Position numbers and translations under genes: made by a program. A stretch of DNA of 62,000 nucleotides from NCBI GenBank assembly GCA_015680685.1, contig MNCI01020158.1, forward strand, positions 577,304 through 639,303, given 5' to 3'. The number at the start of each line of letters is the position of its first letter. Positions within the stretch are counted from its first letter, which is position 1. The notes beneath the pieces are model-generated. The model was not told where the DNA came from, did not search any database, and worked only from the letters and a program-made list of their open reading frames with translations. The stretch is from Gnetum montanum (taxonomy: Eukaryota; Streptophyta; Gnetopsida; Gnetales; Gnetaceae). This document shows, piece by piece, positions 45,995 through 58,474 of the stretch.

Positions 45995-46174
45995 ATGTCT
46001 CCTTCTTCTTATGAGAGTGCTTCACCACCTAGGTCTAACACTAGGAACAATCGGAGGCAAAGTGTATAGGATAGTCCACCAGTACCCCAATAGTTTCAAT
46101 TGGTATACGCTCATCCTAATAAATATATACCAAACTTTACCTTCATCCTCCACCAGGATGAAAAACTGCATTGG
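45995..46174 (+). pseudogene. gag: Element H gag, N-terminal part before element E
   Basis: It starts MSPSSYESASPPRSNTR (ATG 45995), has a stop after about 25 codons, then YIPNFTFILHQDEKLHW up to the E insertion. The next residues (HDLEGN) are found at 56129 on the far side of E. The same block in F (HQDQQLRWRDF) is uninterrupted, confirming the join. Confidence 0.78.
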
Positions 46175-46976
46175 TGATGAGCGGTGAGGTATCCCTATGC
46201 TCAACCATACAAATACAAGCATCCACACACAATCCGATCAAATTCCAAGGACTAAGTGCTTATGTGCCTTTGTGGAACAAGGATGGGTTGATCAATCATT
46301 GTCTTCCCAAGCTTACTTGTATGGCACGATTGTATGGTTAAGTAAACTTGAGGTACATGATTTTTATAGTTTTTATGTTTTTGTGTCCTACTGCTACAAA
46401 GAAAGGAGAGAGATAACTAAGTAACTAATTTTGATTTAACTATTGAATTATGCTTTAACTAGTCCTAACACCAAAATCCATTCTCACTTACCGTACACAT
46501 CTTGAACCAGTGCAACACTACTGGGATTGCCAAATGCTAATTGTTACTAGGTTACCAAGTGTTACACACATGCTCAAAGTGATCGTATTGAGTGTGCTTA
46601 CTTAGGAGAGTTGTAGGGTAAGAGAGAGAACATTAATTAACTAAGGAAAGCATTAAGTAACAGTAATTGACATTAGTTAATCTATTCTGAATGCTACAAG
46701 GTTTATAAAAAAGTTCATCTTTATTGTCGTGCACAAGGTGTGCTCAGGTACATAATGCTCGAAGAAAGATCTGTTCACTTTATGACTCCTACTATGGGCA
46801 CTTAGAAATAATTCTATCTCTGGAAAAGGAAAAAGTTTGAGTAAGGCACTAAGCCTAACTATGCAAACCAAGTGCGCCCACCTCTTATTTATAGGCAATG
46901 ATGCAAGCCACAATATCACATATGCGATATCACGTGGAAGGCTCCAATATTGTGTATGCGATATCACAATTCATCA
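46175..46976 (-). mobile_element. Element E, 3' LTR
   Basis: Runs from tgatgagcggtgagg to caattcatca, 802 bp. Two perfect GATATC sites and decayed ones lie near 46910-46965; the TATA complement is cttatttatagg near 46882. The polypurine complement tacccccatgac follows at 46977. Confidence 0.88.
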
Positions 46977-48289
46977 TACCCCCATGACTGAATGAAACCT
47001 TATTCTAGTTCCTTACAAAATATTGGAAAGGTATGGGATTATTGACTGAATGAGAACTGATAGCAACAAGGAATAACAAACTCAAAGTGCCTAGTGAATG
47101 GATCAATAAACATATTACAACATTGGTGTTCATGCCCTTTGTGGTGAATACTGTACATAGATGAAATCTAGACCCTCATCTGACAACTTGAAGAGAGAGC
47201 AAAGAAAATGAGGCACGTTGCTGCCAACGTCGTGATTATGTCTTCTGTTGTTTTATCCATAGCCATGTAACCAAACTTGTTCCCAACATAAATGCTCTAG
47301 CTCCAATCCATCCTGAGTGCTTCCTCCTATCCCAGTCCATAGTTTGTGTAATCACCATCTACACACACAACACAATCATGAATGAGCAAGGATAAGTAAA
47401 CCATAATGCAATTGATACCTTGCCTCAATATAAAGCACATTTTTTGGGTTGTGATTATCGTAGAAACTAGGTTAGAGGTTTATCACAGATAGCTACCCAA
47501 GGTGTAGGGGTGATACAAGTAGTAGAATGAAAAAATATTTTGACAGGGTCCCCACGACTAAGAGTGAACCTCTAGTAGCAATAGGGTGGAAAAGTATAGG
47601 GAACAAGAAAAATGGGAAAAATAGCAACGACGATGTCAATAAAATGGATGTCATGGATGGGGTTGAAATGAGAAGTTGCTAATTGCAAAAAATGTTTAAG
47701 GAGAAGAATTTAACAATTGCACCATAAAGGAATGTCAGTGGGTCCTCCCCAAAGTAGGCTCATGCCCTTTATGCCCTGACAAACTCACAAATCAAAGAGT
47801 CCGTAGGCTCTAGGAATGACATATGGAAACAATGGTTAAAGACTAACTAACAAGAATTTACAAAAGAATAACACTGCTTTAACCAAAATATAGACTAATC
47901 ATAAAATGGAAATGAGGTGGAAAATGGGAAGAAAGATGTAGAGTAGAAAATGAAATGGAATCCCAAGAGCAAGGTTGTGTAAAGTCCCTTGTGTATTTGA
48001 TGGTTAAGGTGACTGAGTAGAACTCATTCCAAACCTAGACTCAAACCAACCACATTCAGTGATCTCACATCAATACACTTAGCCAATTCATCCCCTTGAA
48101 GTAACAAGAATGCTTCCCCAAAGAGTCACCACCATTCCAAGGAGAGCGAGATGGAGAAGTAAGAAGCAAGAAAGGGCCTTAGTTAGAGGGAACCTTTAGG
48201 CATGGGTAACATGTCTTTCCAGTGCCATAACCAATGCTGGCAACCCAGATTTCTTTATTATGTCTAAGGGGTGTGCTTTGAATTCTCAC

Positions 48290-48354
<65 letters not shown>

Positions 48355-48978
48355 CATGAGAATCACACCATGAAAAGTCTTATTTTTTTTCACTCAGCTT
48401 CTTGATATTTGATCAATGGCAGAATCGCGGAAAATCCATGAAAAGCATCCAAGCATCCAAGAGAATAGCCAGCACATGTGCATCGAATCCCCTTGAAGTC
48501 ACACCCTTTTCATCCATTGAGTCCTTTCTCTGTTTGAAGAATACCAAGCCACCAATTTATTAATAAGTTTATTTAGAAAAAGAGACAGTATAGTTCCAAA
48601 ACTAAGGGAGACCATAGAGTTGAATGAAGGAATGGACGATGTGGACTCATTTCCTATTTTATCAAAAGAACCATATCTTAATATCAACATTGAGAATCAA
48701 AGGCAAAAACCAAACATTAGCAATCAACATTATTATGATACAATCCACCATCATGAGCACTTATTGTATGACGAATGAAAGTAAATTAAACAAAGAAATA
48801 GGAAAATTGTGAATGATGGTATAAAACAAAAACAAAAATAAGTAAATTTGAAAAATGTGCAAAACAAAAAGATGTAAAACAAAAATATAAAAAGAGCTGA
48901 GGGCTTAGAATGGTTAGCATTGATGGTCGTCTCCCCCAGGACTAAGTTGGAAGGAGGAGATTCAAAATAATGAGCAGG
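46977..48978 (-). other. Element E 3' noncoding region
   Basis: No coding frame is supported. It shares blocks with A, C and D: ggtccccacgactaagag near 47548 (second G tract on the minus strand), gtgggtcctccccaaag near 47738, and caggcatgggtaacatgtctttcc near 48197. A (CT)30 microsatellite and an A-rich run at 48810-48895 are also present. The region lies between integrase and the 3' LTR; A keeps ORF3 within this interval, E does not. Confidence 0.7.
48293..48352. repeat. Perfect (CT)30 microsatellite
   Basis: Thirty uninterrupted CT units inside the 3' noncoding region of E. D and A have only short, mixed T/C tracts at the matching place, and C has a TCTCTC tract near 21865, so the expansion is local. 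Confidence 0.95.
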
Positions 48979-50250
48979 GTTATCCACCAACAAAGGTAGT
49001 ATTGGTACTAGCTATTCTAAACTCATGGAAAGGTTTGGTTTGTTGAATGTTGACCAACAATTTCTTATCTGGGCTCTCAAGTTTGTAAATCATCATGGCC
49101 CCTGAAGAAAAAGTTGCATAAATAATATAAGGTCCTTCCCACAGCATTTTAAATTTAGTGCATTGTGGCACATGTGTGGGATTCTAGTACAGAACCTTAT
49201 CTCCTAGTTGATATTTAACTTTCCTAATTTTTAGTTCATGATGTCATTTATTGAAGGCCATGTGTAATTCATTAGATGACAGGGTGGCTAATCGATTTTC
49301 ATCTAGCAAGTTAAGGGTCATTAACTATTCTTTTTTTGCTAGATCAAGGTCAAGGTTGAGATCACAAACCATATGTAGTGTATGGAGTTCAACCTAAATA
49401 GGAAGATTTGGTAATTTACCGTACACTAAATCATAGGGAGAATAGCCTATAGGGAGTTTCCATGTGGAGTGGTATGCCCAAAGAGCATCTTTCAATTTGG
49501 TGCTCCAATCTTGCCTATACATGCTAACAATTCTTGTTAATATCTTTATATTCTCCCTATTGGTAACCTCGGCTTGACCATTTACTTGAGGGTGGTATGG
49601 TGTAGTTAGTTTGTGTTCAACCCCTAAGCATTACATCAACTTCTGAAAAGTTGCACCTGTAAAATGTGTATCATTGTTAGAAATAAGTGCATGAGGCATG
49701 CCAAACCTATTTATGATTTATTGTTGAATAAATCGTGCAACTATAGATGATGTACAATCCTTAATAGTGGTTACTTCTACCCATTTCATAAAGTAGTTAA
49801 TAGCAACAAGGATGTAGGCTTTCCCATTGGACATTGGTGTAATGGATCCCATAAAATCAATTCCCCATATGTCGAAGGCTTCTAAAGGTTAAATTCATTG
49901 TTGCAGATCCTCCATTCTAGTAGTCATTCCCCCATCATGTTGACAGTGCTTACAAGATTGGACAAAATGATGGACATCCTAAAACAATGTAGGCTAATAA
50001 TATCCTACAAGTAGGATTTTAAGGGTTTTTCGTCTCCTAGCATAATGACCCCCACAAGGACCCTCATGATCATCTTGGAGAACTTGTAGTTGATTTATAT
50101 AAGGAACACACCATTGAACCAAGCCATCGGGGCATACTTTATAAAGTTGCTCATTGATCTCCATAAAATACTTAGCTTGGTGAAGGAACTATTATTTCTT
50201 TTTAGTGTCTAACTCTTGTGGTGTTTTTTGTGTAAGGAGATAGGTGAGAA
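48979..50250 (-). pseudogene. Element E integrase, stops and catalytic Asp change
   Basis: Integrase joins retroelement cDNA to the host chromosome. The zinc-binding N-terminus includes GGHYARR and CKHCQHD (complement at 49938-49958). The core has GIDFMG near 49850 (first Asp), NNDTHFTGATF near 49660-49690, where the second catalytic Asp is Asn (H reads FDNGTYF), and AEVTNRE near 49560 (Glu). The C-terminal part ends with QLGDKVLY, WEGPYIIY and FHEFR near 48990-49230. Several in-frame stops are present. Confidence 0.82.
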
Positions 50251-50299
50251 TACTACTATACCATTTTTTTTCCATCATTGATTGGTTAGTTACCACACT

Positions 50300-50760
50300 G
50301 GCAAAGAAGATTTCATCAGGTAAATGATCAAAAATTGGATACTCATCCTCTTTATTGTCCCATGGCAACCAAGATAAATGATTAGCAACTACGTTTCTGA
50401 TGCCTTTTCAATCAATCATTGTAAGATCAAACTCTTGTAAGATTACGAGCCATTGTATGATGCAAGGGCTCACCGTTGGTTTGTTCACCAAGAACCTTAT
50501 TGCACTATGATCCATGTGCATGAATACCTTATAGCCCAAGACATAGTGCCTAAATTTTTCTAGTGCAAACACTACAACCATTAATTCTTTCTCTATTGTA
50601 GTGTAGTTGAGTTGTGCACCAACAATACTGCTACTTGCACAGTGGATGTAATAAGGACATTTTTGGTCATCTAACTGTGTAAGTACGAGTCCTAAAGCAT
50701 AGTCAGATGCATCAGTCATTATGTGGAATAGTCTAGACTAGTCAGGAGCTTGTAGAATGG
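50300..50760 (-). pseudogene. Element E RNase H
   Basis: RNase H removes the RNA strand during reverse transcription. An open run of 103 codons (50719-50408) holds MTDASDYALG, then EKELMVVVFALEKFRHYVLG, then MDHSAIRFL, so the Asp, Glu and Asp expected of the Ty3-type RNase H active site are all kept. This is the best-preserved enzymatic domain of E. The flanks carry stops. Confidence 0.85.
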
Positions 50761-51830
50761 GTGTTTCTACAAGATTCTATTTTAAAGTTTGGAAGGCTAG
50801 TTTGCATTTCTTGGTCCATTCGAAAGGTATGTCCTTTTTCATTAGTTCAACCAATGGTTTTGAAATCTTAGAAAATTTTTCAATAAAGCATCTATAGTAG
50901 CCAGTGTGTCCAAGGAATGACTGAATATCATTTACAGTTTCAGGTTGCTAAGTAATTCTTTGGATAACTTTGATCTTTTTAGGGTCTACCTCTACCCCTA
51001 TTTGTGAGATCTTATGTCCTAATACTATGCCTTCTTGGACCATCAAATGGCTTTTTTTCCAGTTGAGCCTTAAATTGGTTTCTACACATCACTTTAGTAC
51101 TTGCTCTAACTGATCCAAGGTTTGATCAAAGTTCACTCCGTAAGTGGATAAGTCATCCATGAAGAATTTCACACCATTTCCTATCTGCTGTTGGAATATG
51201 CTTAGAACTAATCATTGAAACATTTCAGGGGCATTGCATAAGCAAATGTCATCTATTTGTATGCAGATGTTCCCAACGACTGGTAAATGTAGTCTTGGCT
51301 TGGTCTTCTGGGGCTATTTGTATTTGGTTGTACACACTGTACCCATCTAGAAAACTATAGTAGCGATGCCCTGCAATGGTGTCTAAGACTTGGTCAACGA
51401 ATGGAAATGGAAAGTGGTCCTTGAATGTTGCCATATTCAGTAGCCTAAAATCTATACACACAGTCCATTTACCTCCATTTTTAAGCACAATAACTAAGGG
51501 ACTAACCCATTCACTATCAGCAATGGGGTATATGAACCTAGCTTTTAAAAGCTGTTTGATTTCTTCCTTAATCACTTACTTAATCTTTGGGTTCAATCGC
51601 CTCTACGGTTGTCATCGAGGCTTCATGGAGGGGTCGATGTAAATTCTATGCTATCATATCCTAGGATCTATTTTGGTTAATTTGAGATATGACCAAGTGA
51701 AGGCTTTCGGCCATTTCTTTATTACCTTTAGCAGTCTCTCTTTTTGTTGCAGAGCGAGCTTAGCATTAATAATTACCAATTTTCCATTCTTGAGAAATGT
51801 GTATTTCATACTGGTGGGCAATGGTTTTAA
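50761..51830 (-). pseudogene. Element E reverse transcriptase
   Basis: Copies element RNA into DNA. Blocks in order are LLKARFIYPIADSEWVSPLV, CIDFRLLN, FPFVDQVLDTIAGHRYYSFLDGY and IAPEDQAKTTFT (51575-51249). A frameshift follows, then the catalytic FMDD (complement near 51151-51166). The connection segment is FLGHTGYYRCFI and PFEWTKKC (near 50830-50930). The YxxFLDGYxxYNQI and FMDD motifs are typical of the Athila/Tat branch of Ty3/gypsy. Confidence 0.88.
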
Positions 51831-52089
51831 CTCAAGGGGCTCCTACTTAAACTTATCAAGGATTTCCAACTTTCCCCAGTTGATATTTTCAATTCAGGAC
51901 TTGGAAGTTGGTGATGGACTTGCTCTAATGTGTCTATGCTATCAATGTAAGCACAAGGCAAACCCTCAGTTGGTTCCATGCATATAGTTGAATTGCTCTC
52001 TTGATCAGCTGTCAGCCATTGGGTGCCTTCTTGTCTTATGGCTCTAGCATACAGGAATCTTTGTATATTAGTCACTTGTGCACACTAAT

Positions 52090-52680
52090 TACATGTAGGT
52101 AATGTTAAATGTTGCATGAACCATGACTTCTACACATAATTACACCCTAAGTCACTGTATGTGATGCATGGAACTTTCTTCTTCTCGATCTTTCCAAACA
52201 TATTTTCCTTTGATATTTCTAGGGAAAGATCACAGATTCCTAGCCACATGTCAACTATGCTTATCCATGCTCTTCCCATTATGATTGAGAAGTCCCCCTT
52301 ACTGTTTTTCACTTGAATCACTAGAAAGTCACCTGGATATGACCACCCACAAATAGTGGTAACAATGTCCTCCACTAGCCCTAATGGGACAGTGATAAAC
52401 TAGTCGACCAACTCTAAACGAATGTTACTCTTTTTTAGTGGAGGCAAGTTCTAAGCTTTGCACATTTCTTAAGAGATTAGGTTGACACTGGAACCTAAAT
52501 CCAAAACAGCCTTGCATGGTTCATTCCTAGCAATTTGTAAATATATAAGAGGACTTGCAAGATCAGAAAGTTTCCTAGGAAGATGGCCAACCTTAATCCA
52601 ATCAGTGACAACATGAGTTAACATGACCATATGCATTGGGTGCGGTATTTGGCCTGAACATAGCTCCAAAGTTTTGATTG
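52090..52680 (-). pseudogene. Element E protease, active-site motif intact
   Basis: Retropepsin that cuts Gag-Pol. The piece 52669-52469 carries VVTDWIKVGHLPRKL and the active-site loop VLDLGSSVNLIS, with Asp and Gly present. The piece 52375-52130 carries VTTICGWSYPGDFLVIQV and IIMGRAWIS. A stop separates the two. It is the only protease of the window that keeps the D-x-G-S signature. Confidence 0.78.
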
Positions 52681-55161
52681 GTAATGAGGCATCTAAAGGA
52701 TCAATCGCTTATGATTGCAAGGGCTTAGTTGGACTATTGGTTCTGAAGAAAGGCCTTTTCTTCATGCGATTGTCAGAACCAATAGTAAATTAAGAGTTAA
52801 CAGCCCTTGTAGCATTACGTTGCTATGGCTGAGTAGGGAGTTCACCCTGCATAGCTGGAGCAAGTGGTAATGGAGATATGGGTGAAAGAGGTGCAGCTAA
52901 ATGGAAAGGGTAGTATGTTTGTGGAACATCACCCCTAGGAGAAGGAGTCCTATAGTATCCATAGGCTTGGTATTGAGGTTGAGGAGTGACATGACCAGTA
53001 GAGTCATGTGGAGAGACTGGCTACTGCACGTAATATCCATACGGGTCAAGTTGCCGATAAGGATACTATTGTCATGGTGGTGGCATTCCCCATGATTGTG
53101 GGTATTTCCACTATTGATACTACTTGATTGGTTCTCGTGGAGTTCCACTTGGATAATATGTTAAGGGTTGGTAGAACTGCCTTGGGTTACCTTGAGGATA
53201 AGGTAACCTTTGAGGTGTTTGCCTTTTGTTTAATCATGGGTTGAGTGCATACACCCTAGACTCTTGCAGATGTGAGATTACAGGGCAACATTCCTTAGGA
53301 TGGTCATATTGGCATATCTCACATCCACTATCATTGTCTATATCTAAATCCTCAACCTCTTCGATGATGAAAACTTTTTCCTTACCCTTGTTACATGCAT
53401 ATTTTGCTTCTCTCTTTCTTTTCTTTTCCCATTCACTACCTTGCTCTCTAGACTCCTCTACTACTTTGAGAACAATTTGAAATTTATTATCTAGGGAGTC
53501 CCACATTTGATTCACCTTTGTCGATACTTCTTATGCAAGTTTTTGAATGGGCAAAGTTTTCCTATTCATCATCTATTCAAGTGGTGACTCTTCTTCATCC
53601 TCACAAAATCTTACTTCCTTCTTTCAAAGGGAAGGATCTCTGTTATATTCCTTCGCACTCTCTCTTTTCCATAACTCACCTTCCTCTTTAGCAACTTGCT
53701 CCAATAATCTTTATACTTGATGGGTTCTAAGCTTGGATAGTCTTCCTTGGGCATAAGTCCCAAGGGTTCTTCGCGTTTCATGCTTAAGCCCATCTACGAG
53801 AAGACGTAGTTGATCCCTCTGTGAATAATCATGGCTGGGAAAATGATGTAACAATGCATAATATTGGTCCATGGTAGCATCCAAGGGTTCATGTCTTCCT
53901 TGTTTCTAGCCTTGGATTTTCTTTCACAGGTTGGACACTTGGGAGTACGTTTGGTACTTATCGTTAAACAATTCTAACATGGTACTCCACCTATGAATGG
54001 ATTTTGGTTCTAAAGACCGGCACCAGCCTTCTGCTCCTTTTGATTAGCATCCATGGAAACAACTTTAATTTTTGCTATTCTTTTTCTATGTTTTGTAAGG
54101 CACATGCATCATGAAATTCTTGTAGATGATTTTAAGGATCAACGTTGTATCCTCCTTCAAATCGTGGGATATTATTCATGTCTAATCTCTTGATCCTACT
54201 ATCCTTTTGGTGCCTTGTTGGGATTCTAATGGCCTTAGTTATGTCTAACATACTTCAAGTAGTGAGTAGGGGTTCATCGTGATCCTCTTGTCTATGGCGT
54301 CTATGATTTCCATCTTGTTCCCTACTCTCCCTTCTTTCATGGTGTGTTTCTCTAGAGTTCCCTCATCCCCTTTATCAACTATTTTGTCTACGACTCCCAT
54401 TTTTCTTACCCTTATCCTCATGGTCTTTTTCTTTGTGACTTCATCTAGATCCTAAAGGAGATGATGAAGGAGATGATGAAGGTAAAGAAGAAGGCAAGCC
54501 ATCACCATGATGGTGCCTGCTTCCTTCTCTTTGGTGGTCGTGGCCTCAATCGCAATTACAATTGAAATGTCCATCTTTGTCATGTATTCGTGTTTTTATT
54601 TCAGACCCTTTATGTCTATCGGTACTAGAATCTGGGTTATGGATAGTTGAGTAAATATTCTGATAACCAAACCCCTTGACTGAAGTCAACAAGAGAAACA
54701 TCATTGTGTGTTCGACTGCCTGAGGCAGGTTCACCACCCTCATTTTTGCTTAGGACATGTGGGACATTCTGTGACAACTTTCCCTTCATGGATTCATGGC
54801 ATCTCTCCTGTTGTAAATCCCATTGATAATGTGCCTTCATGGGTTGATGCTCTCTCAAGTCGTGATCATGCACAACGTACTCTGCCTGCAAGTTCTGCAT
54901 ACCAATTCATGTGAGATCACGAAGAAGCATGCCTGGGACAAAGCGATCAAGAGGTAACACTATGTTACCTTCTAAATCTCGCCAATGCAGTTGTTCATCT
55001 TGCTGGAGGTTAAAGGTAAATTTCAATACATATCCACCGATATGAACATATACCACATGAAACTATTGAGGGACTGGCAGATTATCATGTGTACTATGCC
55101 TTCGATTGCTCCCTGTATCCGACCTAGGTGGTGAAACACTTTCGTATGAAGAAGGAGACAT
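52681..55161 (-). pseudogene. gag: Element E gag
   Basis: The start is ATG at 55161 (MSPSSYESVSPPRSD). Then come an NLQ-rich block near 54890 (MQNLQAEYVVHDHD), a basic/Ser-Pro region near 54480 and a charged capsid-like region (53640-53800). The knuckle CEICQYDHPKECC lies near 53275-53325 with all ligands present, followed by a Pro/His-rich tail. It is broken by several stops and shifts. H gag has the same order and shares most residues. Confidence 0.78.
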
Positions 55162-55288
55162 GATTGTCTATTCAGCATGCAATGTATTATATATTATTAT
55201 CTATTTATTTTTATTGTAACCAACCCTAAGAGTTTGTTCCAATGATGAGAAAGATTTCCTAGTTCTAATTAGCACATAAACAATGAAG

Positions 55289-55307
55289 TCCTTGGCAACG
55301 GTGCCAA
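55289..55307 (-). promoter_or_regulatory. Primer-binding site of element E
   Basis: The reverse complement TTGGCACCGTTGCCAAGGA is identical to that of H, next to the 5' LTR. Confidence 0.82.
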
Positions 55308-56123
55308 TGATGAGTGGTGAGTTATCCCTATGCTCAACCATATGAATACAAGCGTCCATGCACAATCCGGTCAAATTCCAAGGACTAAGTGCTTATGCAC
55401 CTTTGTTGAAAAAGGATGGGTTGATCAATCGTTGTCTTCCCAAGCTTACTTGTATGACACGATTGTATGGTTAAGTAAACTTGAGGTACATGATTTTTAT
55501 AGTTTTTATGTTTTTGTGTCCTAGTGCTACAAAGGAAAGAGAGAGATAACTGAGGAACTAATTTTGATTTAAGTACTCAATTATGCTTTAACTAGTCCTA
55601 ACACCATAATCTATTCTCACTTGTCGTACACATCCTAAACTAGTGCAACACTATTGGGATTGCCAAACATTACTAGGTTACCAAGCGCTACACGCATGCT
55701 CGAAGTGATTGTACTAAGTGTTCTTACTTAGGAGAGCTTTAGGGTGAGAGAGAGAACATTAATTAACTAATAAAAGCATTAATTAATAGTAATTAACATT
55801 AATTAATCTATTCTGAATGCTGCAAGGTTTATCAAAAAGTTCATCTTTATTGCCATGCACAAGGTGTGCTCATGTACACAATGCTTGAAGAAAGATCTGT
55901 TCACTTTATGACTCCTACTATGGGCACTTAGAAATAATTCTATCTCTGGAAAGGGAAAAAGGAAAGAGCTTGGGTAAGGGACTAAGATTAACTATGCAAA
56001 CTAAGTGTGCCTATCTCTTATTTATAGGCAATGAGGCAGGCCACTATATCACATACGCGATATCACGTGGAAGGCTCCGATATCGCGTACGCGATATTAT
56101 GGATGCAATATCATGACTCATTA
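55308..56123 (-). mobile_element. Element E, 5' LTR
   Basis: Runs from tgatgagtggtgag to gactcatta, 816 bp, with CTCATCA mutated to CTCATTA. GATATC sites lie near 56062 and 56080, beside the TATA complement cttatttatagg near 56017. Confidence 0.88.
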
Positions 56124-56128
56124 GTTGG

Positions 56129-58474
56129 CATGATTTAGAAGGTAACATAGTGTTGCTTCCCAATTACTCAATCCCAAGCATGCTTCTTCATGCTCTCACA
56201 CGAATGGGTATGCATCACTTATAATTGGCATACATTGTGCATGAACAATATTTGAGATATTATTGATCCACAGAGGCACAACACCAAAGGGACCTACAAT
56301 AGGAGAGACATTACAAATCTATGAAGGAAAAGTGGTCTAAGGATATCCGGTATGTCCTAAGTGAAAACAAGGATGGTGAACCTGCCTCGAGAGGTTTTCC
56401 ACAAAATAATGTTCCTCTTGTTGACTTCGATCAAGGAGTTGTTTATTAGAACCTTCACTCAACTATTCATAACCCAAGTTTTGATACCAATGAACATAAA
56501 GGATCCAAAAAAGGAATACAAACACATGACAATGATGGACATTCTGATTGTGATCGCAACCAAGGTCATGACCACTAAAGAGAAGATGACAGGCATTATC
56601 ATGATACCAGTCCTCCTTCCTCTTCACCTTCATCATCTCCTTCCCCCTCTCCTTTGGGATCTGAACACAATCGCAAGGAGAAAGACCACAAGAATAAGGG
56701 TAAGTGAAATAGAGATCATAGACAAAATAGTTGAGAAAGGGGACGAGGGCATTCTAGAGAGACACATCACAAAAAAAGGGAGAGTAGGGAATAGTATAGG
56801 AATCATAGACGCAATAGACAATACAATCATGATGAACCCCTACTCACACCTGAAGTGTGTTAGATATATCAGAGGTTGTTAGAATATCAACAAGGCACCA
56901 AAAATATAGTAGGATCAAAAGACTAGACATGAATAACATCCCATGATTTGAAGGAGGATACAATGCTAATCCTCAAAACCATTTATAAGCATTCCATGAT
57001 GCATGTGCCTTGAAAAACATAGAAAATAAGTGGAAAAAATTAAATCTGTTTCCATGGACACTGATCAAGGAAGTAGAAGCTGGTACCAATCCTTAGAATT
57101 GAAATCCATTTGTCAATGGATTACCATGTTAGAGCTATTCAATGATAAGTATCAAACGTACTCTTGAGTGTCTAACCTGCATAAGCAAAACCAAGGATGG
57201 AAACAAGCAAGACACAAACCCTTGGATGCTACCATAGGCCAATATTATACGTTATTAAATCATTGCCTCAGCCATGGTTACTCACAAAAGGAACAACTAT
57301 GCCATCTCGTAGATGGGCTTAGGTACGAAACGTAAAGAATCCTTGGGACTTATTCCCAAGGAAGGCTATCTGAGCTCAAAGCCCACCAAATATAAAGATT
57401 GTTGGAGCAAGTTTCCAAGGAGGAAGGTGAGTTAAGTAAAAGAGAAAGTGTAGAAAAGTACAATAAATATCCTTCCCTTCGAAAGAAGGAATTTAGATTT
57501 TGCGAAGATGAAGAAGAGTCACCACCTAAGGAGATGGTGAATAAAAAGACCTTACCCATACAAAAATTTGCATTAGAAGTATCGACAAAGGTAGATCAAA
57601 TGTGGAACTCCCTAAATGATAAATTTCAAACCATTCTAAAAATAGTAAAGTCTAGAGAAAAAAGTAGTAATTGGGAGAGAAGGAAAAAGAAAGAAGCTGA
57701 GTATGCACGTAACAAAGGTAAGGGAAAAGTTGCCTTCATTGAAGAGGTTGTGGATTCGGACACAGTCAATGATGGTGGATGTGAGATATGCCAATATGAC
57801 CATCCTAAAGAATGTTGCCCAATAGTGTCACATCTGCAAGATTCTAGGGTATATACACTAAACCCATGAATAAACAGATAGCAAGCACCTAGAAGGTTAC
57901 CTTACCCTCAAGGTAACCCAAGGCAGTTCCACCAATCCTTGACATATTATCTGAGTGGAGCTCCACCACAACCAAATGAATAGTATCAATAATGACAACA
58001 CCCACAATCACGGGGGATGCCACTACCATGTCAACAATACCCTTACCGTCAACCTAATCCATATGGGTATTACATTAGCAGTCAATCTCTCCACGTGGCT
58101 CTACTAGTTACATTGCTTCTTAGCCTTACTACCAGATTTATGAGTACTATAGAACTCATTTTCCTAGGAGTGATGTTCCACATACGTACTATCCTTCTCA
58201 TTCAACTGCACCTCTTTCACTCTTAGCTCCATTACCACCTACTCCAACTATGCAGGGTGAGCTTCTTGCCTAGACATAGTAACGTAATGCTACAAGGGCT
58301 ATCAATCCTCAACCTACTATTGGTTCAGACAACTGACCAAAGAAAAGACCTTTCTTTAGAACTAATAGTCCAACCAAGTCCTTACAACCACAAGCAGCTA
58401 ACTCTCTAAACACCTCACCACCATTCGAATCTTCAGAGCTTCCTTCAAACCAAAGACCGCACTCAATGCACACT
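56129..58474 (+). pseudogene. gag: Element H gag, remainder
   Basis: This continues after E as HDLEGNIVLLPNYS and LHALTRMGMH. Then come a long open but probably frameshifted stretch (56361-56882), NNIP-FEGGYNANP near 56935, and the charged domain 57399-57869 (156 codons). That domain ends in the knuckle CEICQYDHPKECC near 57778-57815 and CPIVSHLQDSRVYTLNP. A Pro-rich tail leads to 58474. It has several stops. The base after 58474 is the point at which element B switches to ORF3. Confidence 0.78.

Larger units (their letters stand above)
46175..56123 (-). mobile_element. Element E: full-length minus-strand Athila-type element nested in H
   Basis: About 9.95 kb, with LTRs 46175-46976 and 55308-56123. 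It is flanked by attgg (46170-46174) and gttgg (56124-56128), an imperfect 5-bp target duplication inside H gag. The interior in the minus sense is PBS, gag, protease, RT, RNase H, integrase and 2 kb of 3' noncoding DNA; there is no ORF3. The LTRs differ at roughly 1 in 15 bases in a sampled 160-bp stretch, so the insertion is old. Stops and shifts occur throughout. Confidence 0.9.

Noticed and set aside
48293-48352. (CT)30 run as a GAGA-type promoter element
   Set aside because: It lies mid-noncoding in a dead element and is far shorter at homologous positions; a microsatellite expansion explains it.
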